From NCBI GenBank assembly GCA_015069015.1, contig SVJK01000002.1, positions 1-64,000 of the forward strand: DNA of 64,000 bases, written 5' to 3'. Shown piece by piece: positions 16,786-25,564 of this stretch. Numbering within the stretch: position 1 is the first letter of the stretch; each line of letters begins with the position of its first letter. The position numbers were made by a program, and so were the translations under genes. This DNA is from Oscillospiraceae bacterium (GTDB lineage: Bacteria > Bacillota > Clostridia > UMGS1810). The notes beneath the pieces are model-generated. The model did no database searches and was not told the DNA's origin. It worked only from the letters and a program-made list of their open reading frames with translations.

Positions 16786-16963
16786 AACATCCTCTTTAAC
16801 ATTCCTTTTTTTCACAACACCTGCAATGGCAGGAGATTTAAGATTTGATATTTTTGCCATAGTGTCACTTCCTTTAAAAAATGTTATGCAAAAATTATAT
16901 CAAATCAAGACCTGTTTTAAAATAGCATATGTGATACATTTATCATATTTGATACTCAAATGA

Positions 16964-16992
16964 TTGACATAAATTGCTGCAAGTTGTATAAT
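16964..16992 (+). promoter_or_regulatory. Putative sigma-A promoter for the amidohydrolase-cupin genes
   Basis: TTGACA (16964-16969), a 17-base spacer and TATAAT (16987-16992). The divergent space 16861-16963 also has two TGATAC direct repeats near 16933 and 16951 that may be a binding site shared with the minus-strand operon. Confidence 0.6.
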
Positions 16993-17031
16993 TATGTCTG
17001 GAACATCAAACATCATCGGAGGTATTTCATT

Positions 17032-17832
17032 ATGCTTATAGATTTTCACACACACGCATTCCCTGACACTGTTGCACCAAAGGCAATGGACAAACTGTCA
17101 TATGTCAGTGGCGGTCTTATGCCCCAAAGCGAGGGAACAGTTTCTTCCTTAAAACAAGAGATGAAAAAGGATGACGTGGATATATCAGTTGTTCTTTCTA
17201 TTGCCACAAGTCCCGGGCAACAGACGAATGTAAATAATTTTGCAAAAGAGATAAACGATGAAGAATCCATATTTGCCTTTGGCTCTGTTCACCCCGATGC
17301 GGAAAATGTTTTAGAAGAACTTGAACGCATCAAGGATATGGGACTAAAAGGTATCAAGTTTCATCCCGAATATCAGAAGTTTTATGTGGATGATGAAAAA
17401 ATGAAACCCATCTACAAAAAAATATCATCCCTTGGGCTTGTAACCGTATTTCACAGCGGATACGATTATGGCTATGCACCGCCGTATCACTGTATGCCCG
17501 ACAATCTTCTCGGAGCACTAAAATGGTTTGACTCTCCCGTAATTGCTGCCCATTGGGGAGGAATTGACTGCGCAACCACAGTCATAGAAAAACTTTGCAC
17601 CAAGGATGTGTGGCTTGATTTGTCTTTTGGCTATTGTATGATGCCAAAAGTGTTTGCACAACAAATCGTGGACAAGCACACGCCTGACCGTCTCATTTTT
17701 GCTTCCGATATGCCCTGGCACAGACCGTCGTGGGAAAAACAACTTATAGAAACTTTGGACATCAGCAAAGAAGACAAGGACAAGATTTACTATAAAAACG
17801 CAATGAAGTTGTTAAATATTCAAAATAGGTAA
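17032..17832 (+). CDS. Amidohydrolase-2 family metal-dependent hydrolase
   Basis: About 266 aa from ATG 17032, with GGAGGT (17018-17023) upstream; the longer frame to 16960 overlaps the promoter. The active site is complete for PF04909: DFHTHAFPD at residues 3-11, HPE and FHSGYD mid-barrel, AHWGG and the Asp in FASDMPW near the end. It is short for the family and lacks large insertions. Transcribed divergently from the deacetylase-type gene. It is distinct in sequence from the amidohydrolase at 6434 and may hydrolyse a lactone or similar compound in the same region. Confidence 0.84.
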   Translation: MLIDFHTHAFPDTVAPKAMDKLSYVSGGLMPQSEGTVSSLKQEMKKDDVDISVVLSIATSPGQQTNVNNFAKEINDEESIFAFGSVHPDAENVLEELERIKDMGLKGIKFHPEYQKFYVDDEKMKPIYKKISSLGLVTVFHSGYDYGYAPPYHCMPDNLLGALKWFDSPVIAAHWGGIDCATTVIEKLCTKDVWLDLSFGYCMMPKVFAQQIVDKHTPDRLIFASDMPWHRPSWEKQLIETLDISKEDKDKIYYKNAMKLLNIQNR

Positions 17833-17874
17833 TGATGATAAATCATAAATATTAAATTCCGTGGAGGTATTCAT

Positions 17875-18219
17875 ATGTATAAGGAAATAAATCAGTTAAA
17901 AACAGAAACAAAGTACAGAAGTGACGGCAAGGAAAAAATGTTCAAGACCAATCTTGCAGATTTTGATATGTGGGATCCGAGAATAAGACTGTTTTCTCTG
18001 ATTCAGGTAAAACCCGGTGAAGAAGTGGAATATCACACTCACATAGGAGAGGGTGAAACATTCTTTATTATGTCAGGAAAAGGCATATATAATGATAATG
18101 GAAACAAAGTTGAAGTATCACCCGGAATGGTAACATATACTCCGTCAGGTCAAGCCCACGGCATAAAAAATACCGGTGATGAAATGCTTGTTTTCATCGC
18201 TATGATACTTACTGACTAA
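17875..18219 (+). CDS. Single-domain cupin protein
   Basis: 114 aa. Cupin motif 1 is seen as HTHIGEGETFFIMSGKG (His, His, Glu ligands at about 57-64) and motif 2 as PSGQAHGIKNTG with the last His. Small cupins of this type act as sugar isomerases or epimerases, as lyases, or as ligand-binding subunits. It has GGAGGT at 17862-17867 and lies 43 bases after the amidohydrolase, probably in the same transcript. Catalytic role unknown. Confidence 0.82.
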   Translation: MYKEINQLKTETKYRSDGKEKMFKTNLADFDMWDPRIRLFSLIQVKPGEEVEYHTHIGEGETFFIMSGKGIYNDNGNKVEVSPGMVTYTPSGQAHGIKNTGDEMLVFIAMILTD

Positions 18220-18301
18220 AAAGACACATATAAATTACACACAGTTTCATCAAAAAGGCTGTGTCTGTATCACATTAAACACAATAAGGAGACAGAATGA
18301 T

Positions 18302-19147
18302 ATGAAATTAGATAATGGCATAATATCCGTTGAAATAGCAAATCACGGTGCAGAATTAAAATCTGCGGTGAAAGACGGATTTGACTATATGTGGTGTGCA
18401 GATGAAAAATACTGGGCAAGGACTTCGCCTGTTCTTTTTCCCATTGTCGGCTCCCTTAAAAATAAATCATATAAACTGGACGGTAATGTTTATCAGATGA
18501 ACCAACATGGATTTGCCAGGGACAACGAATTTGAACTTGTCCAATATGATGATGTTTCTGCCACCTATGTTTTTGAAGAAACCGAAGAGACATTAATCAA
18601 ATATCCCTTTAAGTTCAGACTCACAATCAAATATACTCTTACAGGCAATAAAATTAAGGTTAACTGGACAGTAGAAAACAAAAATGATAAGGCTATGAGT
18701 TTTTCAATAGGTGCTCATCCTGCTTTCAATTTAAAAGACGGAGATAATTATTTCAAATTTGATACCGAAAATGACATAGTATATAACCTTATTGATGAAA
18801 CGGGACTTTATGATAAAAAAAGAGTACATACCCTGAAAAATGATGGGTATGTAAAAATAACAGATAATATGTTTGATAACGATGCTCTGATAATTGAAAA
18901 CGGTCAGGCAAAAGAAGTAAGCCTGTGTGATAAAAATAAAGTAGCGTACATAAGCGTTAAATTTGATGCCGAGCTTTTCGGACTGTGGGCTCCTGCAAAA
19001 AAGAATGCACCGTTTGTATGCATAGAACCCTGGTACGGAAGATGCGACCGAAATGATTTTGACGGAGAATTTTCTGATAAGGATCATATCATCAATCTTA
19101 AGCCATGGGGAACTTTTAATGCTTTTTATGAAATAGAATTGATGTAA
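18302..19147 (+). CDS. Aldose-1-epimerase-like (LacX-type) protein
   Basis: 281 aa, beta-sandwich galactose mutarotase superfamily. Typical signatures are LFPIVGSL, QHGFARDNEF (conserved His and Arg), GAHPAFN with the second His, and CIEPWYGRCD carrying the acidic catalytic residue. Short members of this kind (LacX-like) may act on hexose or hexose-6-phosphate anomers. GGAGA lies at 18287-18292, and an ACACAG/CTGTGT hairpin sits in the preceding gap. It fits the carbohydrate theme of the region and is followed by an AraC regulator. Confidence 0.86.
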   Translation: MKLDNGIISVEIANHGAELKSAVKDGFDYMWCADEKYWARTSPVLFPIVGSLKNKSYKLDGNVYQMNQHGFARDNEFELVQYDDVSATYVFEETEETLIKYPFKFRLTIKYTLTGNKIKVNWTVENKNDKAMSFSIGAHPAFNLKDGDNYFKFDTENDIVYNLIDETGLYDKKRVHTLKNDGYVKITDNMFDNDALIIENGQAKEVSLCDKNKVAYISVKFDAELFGLWAPAKKNAPFVCIEPWYGRCDRNDFDGEFSDKDHIINLKPWGTFNAFYEIELM

Positions 19148-19166
19148 ATAAAATTATTGATTACAT

Positions 19167-19967
19167 ATGAAAGATGATGATTTTATGAACACACAGGTTT
19201 TATCAGATCTGATTATAAAAAAAGTTCTTTATTCTTCTGCAATATACACAGAAGCAGGAAAGAAAATGAAAAGAAAAGAACGCCCTTCTTGGGGAATAAT
19301 ATATAAATTCGAGGGCGAAACTGTCTATTATTCAAATGGCAAGAGTTATCATTCTGACTCTGACAACATGGTAATTCTTCCCAAAGGAAGCACATATGAA
19401 TGGCAATGCATAAAGAGTGGAAGATACAGATATATCGAATTTGACAGCGACATAACACACGGAGAAATATTCACGTTTCCCGTAAGCAACAAGGAAAAAA
19501 TGCTTGGGCTTTTTGAATCTACAGAGCAAAAAATTCTTCTTGAAAAACACGTCGGTTCCATAGAACTTGTAAGAGATGTATATTCAATCATCATAAATCT
19601 TTTGAGAACAACCGAGAAAAAGTATGCACCATCTTTGAAACAACAAAAAATATACCCTGCCATAGAGTATATTGCAAAAAACTATAACAAAGAAATAAAA
19701 AATGATGACCTTGCATCCATAGCAGGGATTTCAACAGTATATTTCAGAAAACTTTTTTCTGAAATATATATGACATCACCCATTGCCTATATTCACGCTT
19801 TGAGAATATCCAAAGCAAAAGAGATGCTTCTTGGTGAATACTCAAGTATAACAGACATAGCACTATCCCTTGGATATTCAAACATATATGATTTTTCGAG
19901 AACATTCAAAAAGATTGCGGGAATGTCTCCAAAGAATTATATTCAAAAAAGGAAGGAGGAAATATGA
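19167..19967 (+). CDS. AraC-family transcriptional regulator
   Basis: 266 aa. The N-terminal part looks like an AraC-type cupin ligand-binding domain (KSYHSDSDNMVILPKGSTYEW). Two helix-turn-helix motifs follow at about 165-262, with characteristic DDLASIAGISTVYFRKLFSE and ITDIALSLGYSNIYDFSRTF segments ending in GMSPKNY. No clear ribosome binding site precedes ATG 19167 or the in-frame ATG 19185, so the start is uncertain. The stop overlaps the next start by four bases (ATGA). It probably controls the neighbouring sugar genes. Confidence 0.87.
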   Translation: MKDDDFMNTQVLSDLIIKKVLYSSAIYTEAGKKMKRKERPSWGIIYKFEGETVYYSNGKSYHSDSDNMVILPKGSTYEWQCIKSGRYRYIEFDSDITHGEIFTFPVSNKEKMLGLFESTEQKILLEKHVGSIELVRDVYSIIINLLRTTEKKYAPSLKQQKIYPAIEYIAKNYNKEIKNDDLASIAGISTVYFRKLFSEIYMTSPIAYIHALRISKAKEMLLGEYSSITDIALSLGYSNIYDFSRTFKKIAGMSPKNYIQKRKEEI

Positions 19968-22498
19968 AAAGAATAGCCCTTGGCATACTTGCCCATGTCG
20001 ATTCCGGGAAAACAACCCTTTCCGAAAGTATATTATATAATTCGGGAAATCTTTCAAAACAGGGAAGAGTTGACCACGGCGATGCCTTCCTTGATACAGA
20101 AAAAATAGAAAAAGACAGAGGAATAACAATCTATACAAAACAGGCAATAATGGAGATGGGGGATACAAAAATCACAATTGTGGACACCCCCGGTCACGTG
20201 GACTTTTCTGCGGAAACCGAAAGAGCCCTTTGCGTGCTTGACTATTGTATCCTTGTAATCAGTGCAACAGATAAAGTCCAGAGTCATACTCATACTCTCT
20301 GGAAACTTCTTTCACACTATAAAATTCCCTGCTTCATATTCATAAACAAAACAGACCTTCCAAATGAGGGAAAAGAGGCTATAATGGAAGATATCACAAC
20401 AAATCTTTCAGAAGGATGCCTTGATTTTTCAAATATGGATGAAAGTTTTTATGAACTTGCCGCCTTGCAGGATTCTGAACTTATGGAGCATTTTCTTGAT
20501 AGGGGAAATATAGATGATGAGACTCTTTCCCGTGCAATAGGTGCAAGAAAAATATTTCCCTGCTATTTTGGATCCGCCCTGAAAAATGAGGGTGTAAAAG
20601 AACTCATGGAGTCAATTTGCAGATATACCCGCACCCTTCCTGCCCCCGACCTTTTCGGCGCAAGAGTTTTTAAAATATCAGAAGATGAAAAGGGAAACCT
20701 TCTAACTCACATAAAAATTACAGGGGGCAGTCTCAAAGTGAAAACACCCCTTGACATAAAAGGCAACAAGGAAAAGGTTAATGAAATAAGACTCTATTCA
20801 GGAAATAAATATACATCTGCAAATGAGGTGTACCCGGGCGATGTCTGCGCAGTCACCGGACTTTCATCTCTTTCTCCCGGAGACGGCTTAGGAGTGGATA
20901 CGGGTGAAGAAAGATTCTACACAGAACCCGTTTTCAGTTATGGGGTGAAACTTCCCGAAGGCACAGATGTTATCCGTTCTCTTCCAATTTTCAGAAAATT
21001 AGAGCAGGAAGATCCGAGACTTAAAGTTTCCGTCAGCGGAAAACCACAAAAAATTAATATTTGCGTAATGGGAGAAATTCAACTTGAAATTTTGAAAAGA
21101 GTGCTTTTGGACAGATTCTCTCTTGACGTGGAATTTGAAGAGGGAACAATACTCTATAAAGAAACCATCAAAGATACCGTCGAAGGAGTCGGACACTATG
21201 AACCCTTAAGACACTATTCGGAAGTTCATCTTCTGATAGAACCCGGCAAAAGAGATTCGGGACTCACATTCACCTCAAAATGCAGTGAAGATGTCCTTGC
21301 CCGAAACTGGCAAAGGCTCATTATGACTCATCTTGAAGAAAAAACGCATCTTGGAGTGCTTACAGGCTCCCCTCTTACAGATGTTAAAATCACCCTCATA
21401 AATGGACGAGCCCATCAAAAACATACTGACGGTGGAGATTTCCGTCAGGCAACCTACAGAGCAGTCCGGCAGGGACTTATGCAGGCAGAGTCCGTAATTT
21501 TAGAACCTTATTGTTCCTTTGTTCTTGAAATTCCAACGTCGTCTGTGGGAAAAGCCCTCACCGATTTTCAGCAAATGGGAGCAGACTTTGATTCACCCAT
21601 AAGTCTTGGGGAAGTTACGAGAATAAAAGGGAAAGCCCCCTTTTCTGCTATGAGAGAATATCATAAAGAAGTCATATCATACACCCGTGGTATGGGAAGA
21701 CTGAACCTTTCATATTCAGGCTATGAAGAGTGCAAAAATCCTGAAGAAATCATAGAATCTGCAGACTATAATCCCACGTCAGATACAGAAAACACCCCCG
21801 ATTCCGTATTTTGTTCTCACGGAAGCGGATATACTGTGCCCTGGGACAAGGTTTTTGAACATATGCACATTCCTCTTTTGAAAAATCAGGAGGAGGAATA
21901 TGTTTCATTGCCTGCAAAAAGAAACTATGAAAGGGAAATTATCGATGAATCTGAACTTTTAAAGATTTTTCAACAGGTCTACGGCAAAAAAGAAAAAAAT
22001 GTCAAAAAGAACTATGCCGCGGAAAAAACATCAAAACCCTACAAGGGCGACAAAAGGATGTCAGGACCTGAATATCTTTTGGTTGATGGCTACAACATAA
22101 TTTTTGCAAGTGAAGAACTCAAAGATATTTCAAAAGATGCACCCGATGCTGCAAGAAATGTGTTAATAAACAGACTTTGCAATTATCAGGCAATGAAAGG
22201 CAATAACATAATTTTGGTTTTTGATGCCTATAAGGTAAAAGGAAATGTGCGTGAAATTGAAAAGTTCGGGGAAATAAATGTGGTCTACACAAAAGAGGCG
22301 GAAACCGCCGACACCTACATCGAAAAAACATCCCGTGAACTTGCCAAAAACTACAGAGTCAGAGTTGCCACATCAGATGCTCTTGAACAGATGATAGTTT
22401 TTGGTTCAGGTGCAGTCAGAGTGTCTGCAAGAGAATTTCTGGAAGAACTAATCCTTGCAGAAAAGGAAATGAGAAGATTAATAAACGAAAATCTATGA
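19964..22498 (+). CDS. TetM/EF-G-like translation GTPase fused to a Rae1/YacP NYN nuclease domain
   Basis: 844 aa. Residues 1 to about 640 match the ribosomal-protection (TetM-like) branch of EF-G: G1 AHVDSGKTT (10-18), G3 DTPGHVDF (74-81), G4 NKTD (128-131), then domains II-V including a GRAHQKHTDGGDFRQ segment in domain IV. A charged linker (about 640-699) leads to residues 700-844, which match YacP/Rae1: VDGYNII with D708, VFDAY with D754, a KEAETADTYIEK segment with E780 and D783, and VATSD with D805, all acidic positions expected for an active NYN/PIN-like RNase. Rae1 of Bacillus subtilis cuts mRNA in the ribosomal A site; TetM-like GTPases bind the same site. True TetM proteins are about 640 aa, so this is not a standard resistance gene. 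Start overlaps the AraC stop, with AGGAGG at 19954-19959. Confidence 0.85.
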   Translation: MKRIALGILAHVDSGKTTLSESILYNSGNLSKQGRVDHGDAFLDTEKIEKDRGITIYTKQAIMEMGDTKITIVDTPGHVDFSAETERALCVLDYCILVISATDKVQSHTHTLWKLLSHYKIPCFIFINKTDLPNEGKEAIMEDITTNLSEGCLDFSNMDESFYELAALQDSELMEHFLDRGNIDDETLSRAIGARKIFPCYFGSALKNEGVKELMESICRYTRTLPAPDLFGARVFKISEDEKGNLLTHIKITGGSLKVKTPLDIKGNKEKVNEIRLYSGNKYTSANEVYPGDVCAVTGLSSLSPGDGLGVDTGEERFYTEPVFSYGVKLPEGTDVIRSLPIFRKLEQEDPRLKVSVSGKPQKINICVMGEIQLEILKRVLLDRFSLDVEFEEGTILYKETIKDTVEGVGHYEPLRHYSEVHLLIEPGKRDSGLTFTSKCSEDVLARNWQRLIMTHLEEKTHLGVLTGSPLTDVKITLINGRAHQKHTDGGDFRQATYRAVRQGLMQAESVILEPYCSFVLEIPTSSVGKALTDFQQMGADFDSPISLGEVTRIKGKAPFSAMREYHKEVISYTRGMGRLNLSYSGYEECKNPEEIIESADYNPTSDTENTPDSVFCSHGSGYTVPWDKVFEHMHIPLLKNQEEEYVSLPAKRNYEREIIDESELLKIFQQVYGKKEKNVKKNYAAEKTSKPYKGDKRMSGPEYLLVDGYNIIFASEELKDISKDAPDAARNVLINRLCNYQAMKGNNIILVFDAYKVKGNVREIEKFGEINVVYTKEAETADTYIEKTSRELAKNYRVRVATSDALEQMIVFGSGAVRVSAREFLEELILAEKEMRRLINENL

Positions 22499-22519
22499 GT
22501 GAATAGGTAGTTTTTTATA

Positions 22520-22548
22520 TTGACAACAAGAGAGGGTTTATGTATTAT
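22520..22548 (+). promoter_or_regulatory. Sigma-A promoter for mscL
   Basis: TTGACA (22520-22525), a 17-base spacer and TATTAT (22543-22548), 33 bases before the start codon. Confidence 0.65.
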
Positions 22549-22581
22549 AAAAGTATAAATAAAACATTACGGAGGTAACAA

Positions 22582-22992
22582 ATGAAAAAGTTTATATCAG
22601 AATTCAAAGAATTTGCCGTAAAAGGCAATATGCTTGACCTGGCAATAGGTGTTATTATTGGCGGCGCATTCAACACAATCGTAAAATCTCTCGTTGATGA
22701 TTGCTTTATGCCTGCTGTCGGAATGCTTCTTGGCGGACACGATTTCTCAAAACTTTCACTCAAAATAGGAGAGGCAACAATCACCTACGGCAACCTCATT
22801 CAGAACATTGTGAATTTCTTAATCACGGCATTTTGTCTTTTCATCTTTGTTAAAGGCATAAACAGCCTTAAGAGAAAGAAAGAAGTGGAAGAGGCAGAGG
22901 AAGCAACAGCAGAAGAAGAGTCCAAAAAAGCAGAAGATATCGTTCTTTTGGAAGAAATAAGAGATGCACTCAAGGAACTGAGTAACAAATAA
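22582..22992 (+). CDS. mscL: Large-conductance mechanosensitive channel MscL
   Basis: 136 aa, normal MscL length. The N-terminal amphipathic helix and first TM read [20 protein letters not shown], followed by the conserved [14 protein letters not shown] and a second TM ([20 protein letters not shown]). The C-terminal bundle is very rich in Glu and Ala and ends in a LLEEIRDAL helix. The channel opens under membrane tension and releases solutes during hypo-osmotic shock. It has GGAGGT 8 bases before the ATG and its own promoter. Confidence 0.95.
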   Translation: MKKFISEFKEFAVKGNMLDLAIGVIIGGAFNTIVKSLVDDCFMPAVGMLLGGHDFSKLSLKIGEATITYGNLIQNIVNFLITAFCLFIFVKGINSLKRKKEVEEAEEATAEEESKKAEDIVLLEEIRDALKELSNK

Positions 22993-23014
22993 CAGAATTA
23001 GGCGGTGCGTTCAT

Positions 23015-24001
23015 ATGAAGAAATTTGCCTTTGTTTTTGCATTAATAATGCTATTAGCAATTCCGCTTAATTCACTTGCTTACGGTTGGCTCTGGGGAGT
23101 TGGACAATTACCTGAATTTCCCGTTACAGTTAATGGTCAGGAGTATAATTATAATGAATATGAAACTTTCCCTTTGCTTGTAAATGGCGGTGTGACATAT
23201 TTTCCGCTCACATATAATAATGCAATGATACTAAATCTTATCCCCGAATACTGTGAGAATCCTTTAAGTATCAGATATACAAAGGGAAATCCCGATGAAC
23301 CCAAGCAGATTTTTAAAAAACACCTTATAAAAAAGGTTGAAAATCCTCTTGATGTCCAGACGGTATACAGGGATACCAACCACTATCAGACACATCAGCC
23401 TAAGGCAGAAAAAAACGAACCTGTATATAATTTTTACACGGCAATAGAAATGAATTACCACCAATGGCATAATGTGGAACTGACGCTTGACGGAGAAAAT
23501 CTTGCCGGTCTTACCGATTATCCCATAATGTATTTTCGCAATATGTACTACATACCTTTGTCGTGGCAGTTTGTAACAGAAGTTCTTGGAGGAACAGTAA
23601 CTTTTGATGCCGAAAAAGGTCTTGAAGTCAGGGTGAATAACTATTTCACCACATTAAATGAAACCGAAAAGATTACCTATACAGAGAATTGCATTGTCAG
23701 AGGCTATGATGAAAATGCAACATATTACATAAAAGATGATCTTACCGTTTCTCTTGTGACAGGATACGACGGACTCTCCGGCGCACGTTCGGGAAATCTT
23801 AGTATAACGAGAGGAGACAAGACAATAAACCCTAAGGGTTCTTTCGGAGTTCTTCAGGGAACATCATCTTTTTCTCTTTCTCCTCAGTTTACTGTTGACG
23901 GAACGACAATAAAAACTTTTGTGTCAAACGAAAACCGAGGTCAGAATCCCAAACCGTGTATCGTAGATACGCAAACAGGGGAAATAACAGAAATACAATG
24001 A
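23015..24001 (+). CDS. Secreted protein with copper-amine-oxidase-like repeats
   Basis: 328 aa. Signal peptide of about 22 residues (KKFAFVFALIMLLAIPLNSLAYG). Two copies of the copper amine oxidase N-terminal-like fold (PF07833) are visible: FPVTVNGQEYNYNEY with GVTYFPLTYN near residues 30-75, and LTLDGENLAGLTDYPIMYF with YYIPLSWQFVTEVLGG near 150-190. The remaining 130 residues are unrecognised and beta-rich. These repeats are common in cell-surface proteins of Clostridia with no link to copper. AGGCGGTG precedes the start. It is followed 41 bases later by a shorter relative. Confidence 0.72.
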   Translation: MKKFAFVFALIMLLAIPLNSLAYGWLWGVGQLPEFPVTVNGQEYNYNEYETFPLLVNGGVTYFPLTYNNAMILNLIPEYCENPLSIRYTKGNPDEPKQIFKKHLIKKVENPLDVQTVYRDTNHYQTHQPKAEKNEPVYNFYTAIEMNYHQWHNVELTLDGENLAGLTDYPIMYFRNMYYIPLSWQFVTEVLGGTVTFDAEKGLEVRVNNYFTTLNETEKITYTENCIVRGYDENATYYIKDDLTVSLVTGYDGLSGARSGNLSITRGDKTINPKGSFGVLQGTSSFSLSPQFTVDGTTIKTFVSNENRGQNPKPCIVDTQTGEITEIQ

Positions 24002-24042
24002 CATTATATGATTTTACATTTTCAGAAAGGTTTTGATGAATT

Positions 24043-24831
24043 ATGAAAAAAACAAAATCTTTATTCGGCAGACTTTTTTCCTTGATTTTATGTCTGATGA
24101 TGTTTTTTGATTTTAATGCAATGGCACAGTCAAGTGAGGAAGAAATCATAAGTCTGTATCGCCTGAGCGATAAAGCGGTAGAATTTATGCGCGAACACAA
24201 CGTGGATTTCTCCTTGTTTGAAGGAGCAGAGGTCTATCCTGAGGATCACCCCACAAACTACAGCCGTTCCATTGAAAGCCTGATAATGCAATCACAGGCA
24301 TATGGATTCACCGATGAGCAGATTTCTGATTATATAAAAGGGTTAATAAACACCAAACCCACAATTATCGGCGGCCCCTATGACAACACAGGCAGAAAAA
24401 AGATTATTGTTCCCGAATATCCCTTTGTGATTAACGGCGTGTCAATAGATTATAAAGATTCACAGTATCCTGTCATATCCTATAATGATATAACATATTT
24501 TCCCATGACATGGCACTATTGCAGAATGCTTGGAGTCACAACAGACTGGAGCATGGAAAAAGGTCTTTATATAACAAAAGAACAGTCCCACGCCGAGCCT
24601 TTGGAATATGACAAAGCAGACAATAAAAGTGAGTGGAATCTCTATGCTGTTGTTCCAAAATATGATATATTCGTAAACGGAAAAAAGATTGATAATAACA
24701 ACCAAGAATATCCTGTTTTGAATTTCAGAAATGTAACCTATTTTCCCCTCACATGGGACTGTATAACAAACGAACTCGGATGGACTTATATCTTTGATAC
24801 AGAAAAAGGGATTAAAATAGAGTTACAGTAG
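24043..24831 (+). CDS. Secreted protein with two copper-amine-oxidase-like repeats
   Basis: 262 aa. An N-terminal signal peptide (LFSLILCLMMFFDFNAMAQS) precedes about 100 residues of unrecognised helical sequence. Two clear PF07833-like repeats follow: PFVINGVSIDYKDSQYPV with ITYFPMTWHYCRMLGV, and DIFVNGKKIDNNNQEYPV with VTYFPLTWDCITNELGW. They are closely similar to each other and to those of the preceding gene, so the pair arose by duplication. Function unknown; probably at the cell surface. Confidence 0.7.
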   Translation: MKKTKSLFGRLFSLILCLMMFFDFNAMAQSSEEEIISLYRLSDKAVEFMREHNVDFSLFEGAEVYPEDHPTNYSRSIESLIMQSQAYGFTDEQISDYIKGLINTKPTIIGGPYDNTGRKKIIVPEYPFVINGVSIDYKDSQYPVISYNDITYFPMTWHYCRMLGVTTDWSMEKGLYITKEQSHAEPLEYDKADNKSEWNLYAVVPKYDIFVNGKKIDNNNQEYPVLNFRNVTYFPLTWDCITNELGWTYIFDTEKGIKIELQ

Positions 24832-24914
24832 TTAGTGTTTTGTGGTTTTAAAAGAGTTAATCAGATACAGGTATATACTAATGATTGATAGAAAGATTGA
24901 ATGAGGTGTTTTTT

Positions 24915-25319
24915 ATGGGTTTTGGTGGTGCTTGTTTATTAGGTATATTAATATTTGGAGTCAAGATTTTAATTACGACATGCAGAATTTTTGCACATAA
25001 AATAAAGGGTGATGTATATAAAGGAGCCGTAATTAATTTAAAAGAGACATATAAAACAAGAACGGTAGATAGAACGCAAAACATATACATATATGAGGTT
25101 GAAGTCAATATAAATGAAGAAAATAAGCAGATAGAATATAAAGAAGTTGTTCCAGAAGAAAATTCAAGTAATCTATGGGTCGGTATGAATGTAAAAATGT
25201 TTGTTGACAAAAAAACGCAGAGATTTGAAATGATGGATAATTTATGGGGAACATTACGAACTGATTCTCTTTGCTTGATAGTATCCTTTGTGCTATTACT
25301 ATTGATTTTAATGAGTTGA
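24915..25319 (+). CDS. Small two-TM membrane protein of unknown function
   Basis: About 134 aa from ATG 24915, preceded by GAGGTG (24903-24908). A hydrophobic helix near residues 5-25, a soluble beta-rich middle of about 80 residues with alternating charged positions (YEVEVNINEENKQIEYKEV), and a second helix at the C-terminus (SLCLIVSFVLLLLILMS). The middle resembles the DUF3592-type or OB-like extracytoplasmic domain of small membrane proteins, but I cannot assign a family. No operon partner is obvious. Confidence 0.55.
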   Translation: MGFGGACLLGILIFGVKILITTCRIFAHKIKGDVYKGAVINLKETYKTRTVDRTQNIYIYEVEVNINEENKQIEYKEVVPEENSSNLWVGMNVKMFVDKKTQRFEMMDNLWGTLRTDSLCLIVSFVLLLLILMS

Positions 25320-25477
25320 CACTTATATCTGAAAATTTTCATATGTTCATTTTCAATAAAGTATCATATGTATTTACAACAAATGAAACTTTGCAAACTA
25401 CAAAATGTTGCGTTATAATTTTTGTGCAGAAATTATCGATGCAATAAAAAACTATAATTACCTATTATTCATACCTC

Positions 25478-25506
25478 TTGCAAACCTAAAAAAAATATGC
25501 TATAAT
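25478..25506 (+). promoter_or_regulatory. Sigma-A promoter for the aminotransferase gene
   Basis: TTGCAA (25478-25483), a 17-base spacer and TATAAT (25501-25506), about 58 bases before the ATG. Confidence 0.6.
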
Positions 25507-25564
25507 ATCTTGATATAAAAGTTATTGATGTATATAACACACAGTTACGAAAGGATGATTTCCA

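Noticed and set aside
19964..22060. Tetracycline resistance gene (tetM-like)
   Set aside because: The GTPase is TetM-like, but the protein is 200 residues longer, fused to a nuclease domain, and sits as a single gene behind an AraC regulator with no mobile element. I would not call it a resistance gene from sequence.
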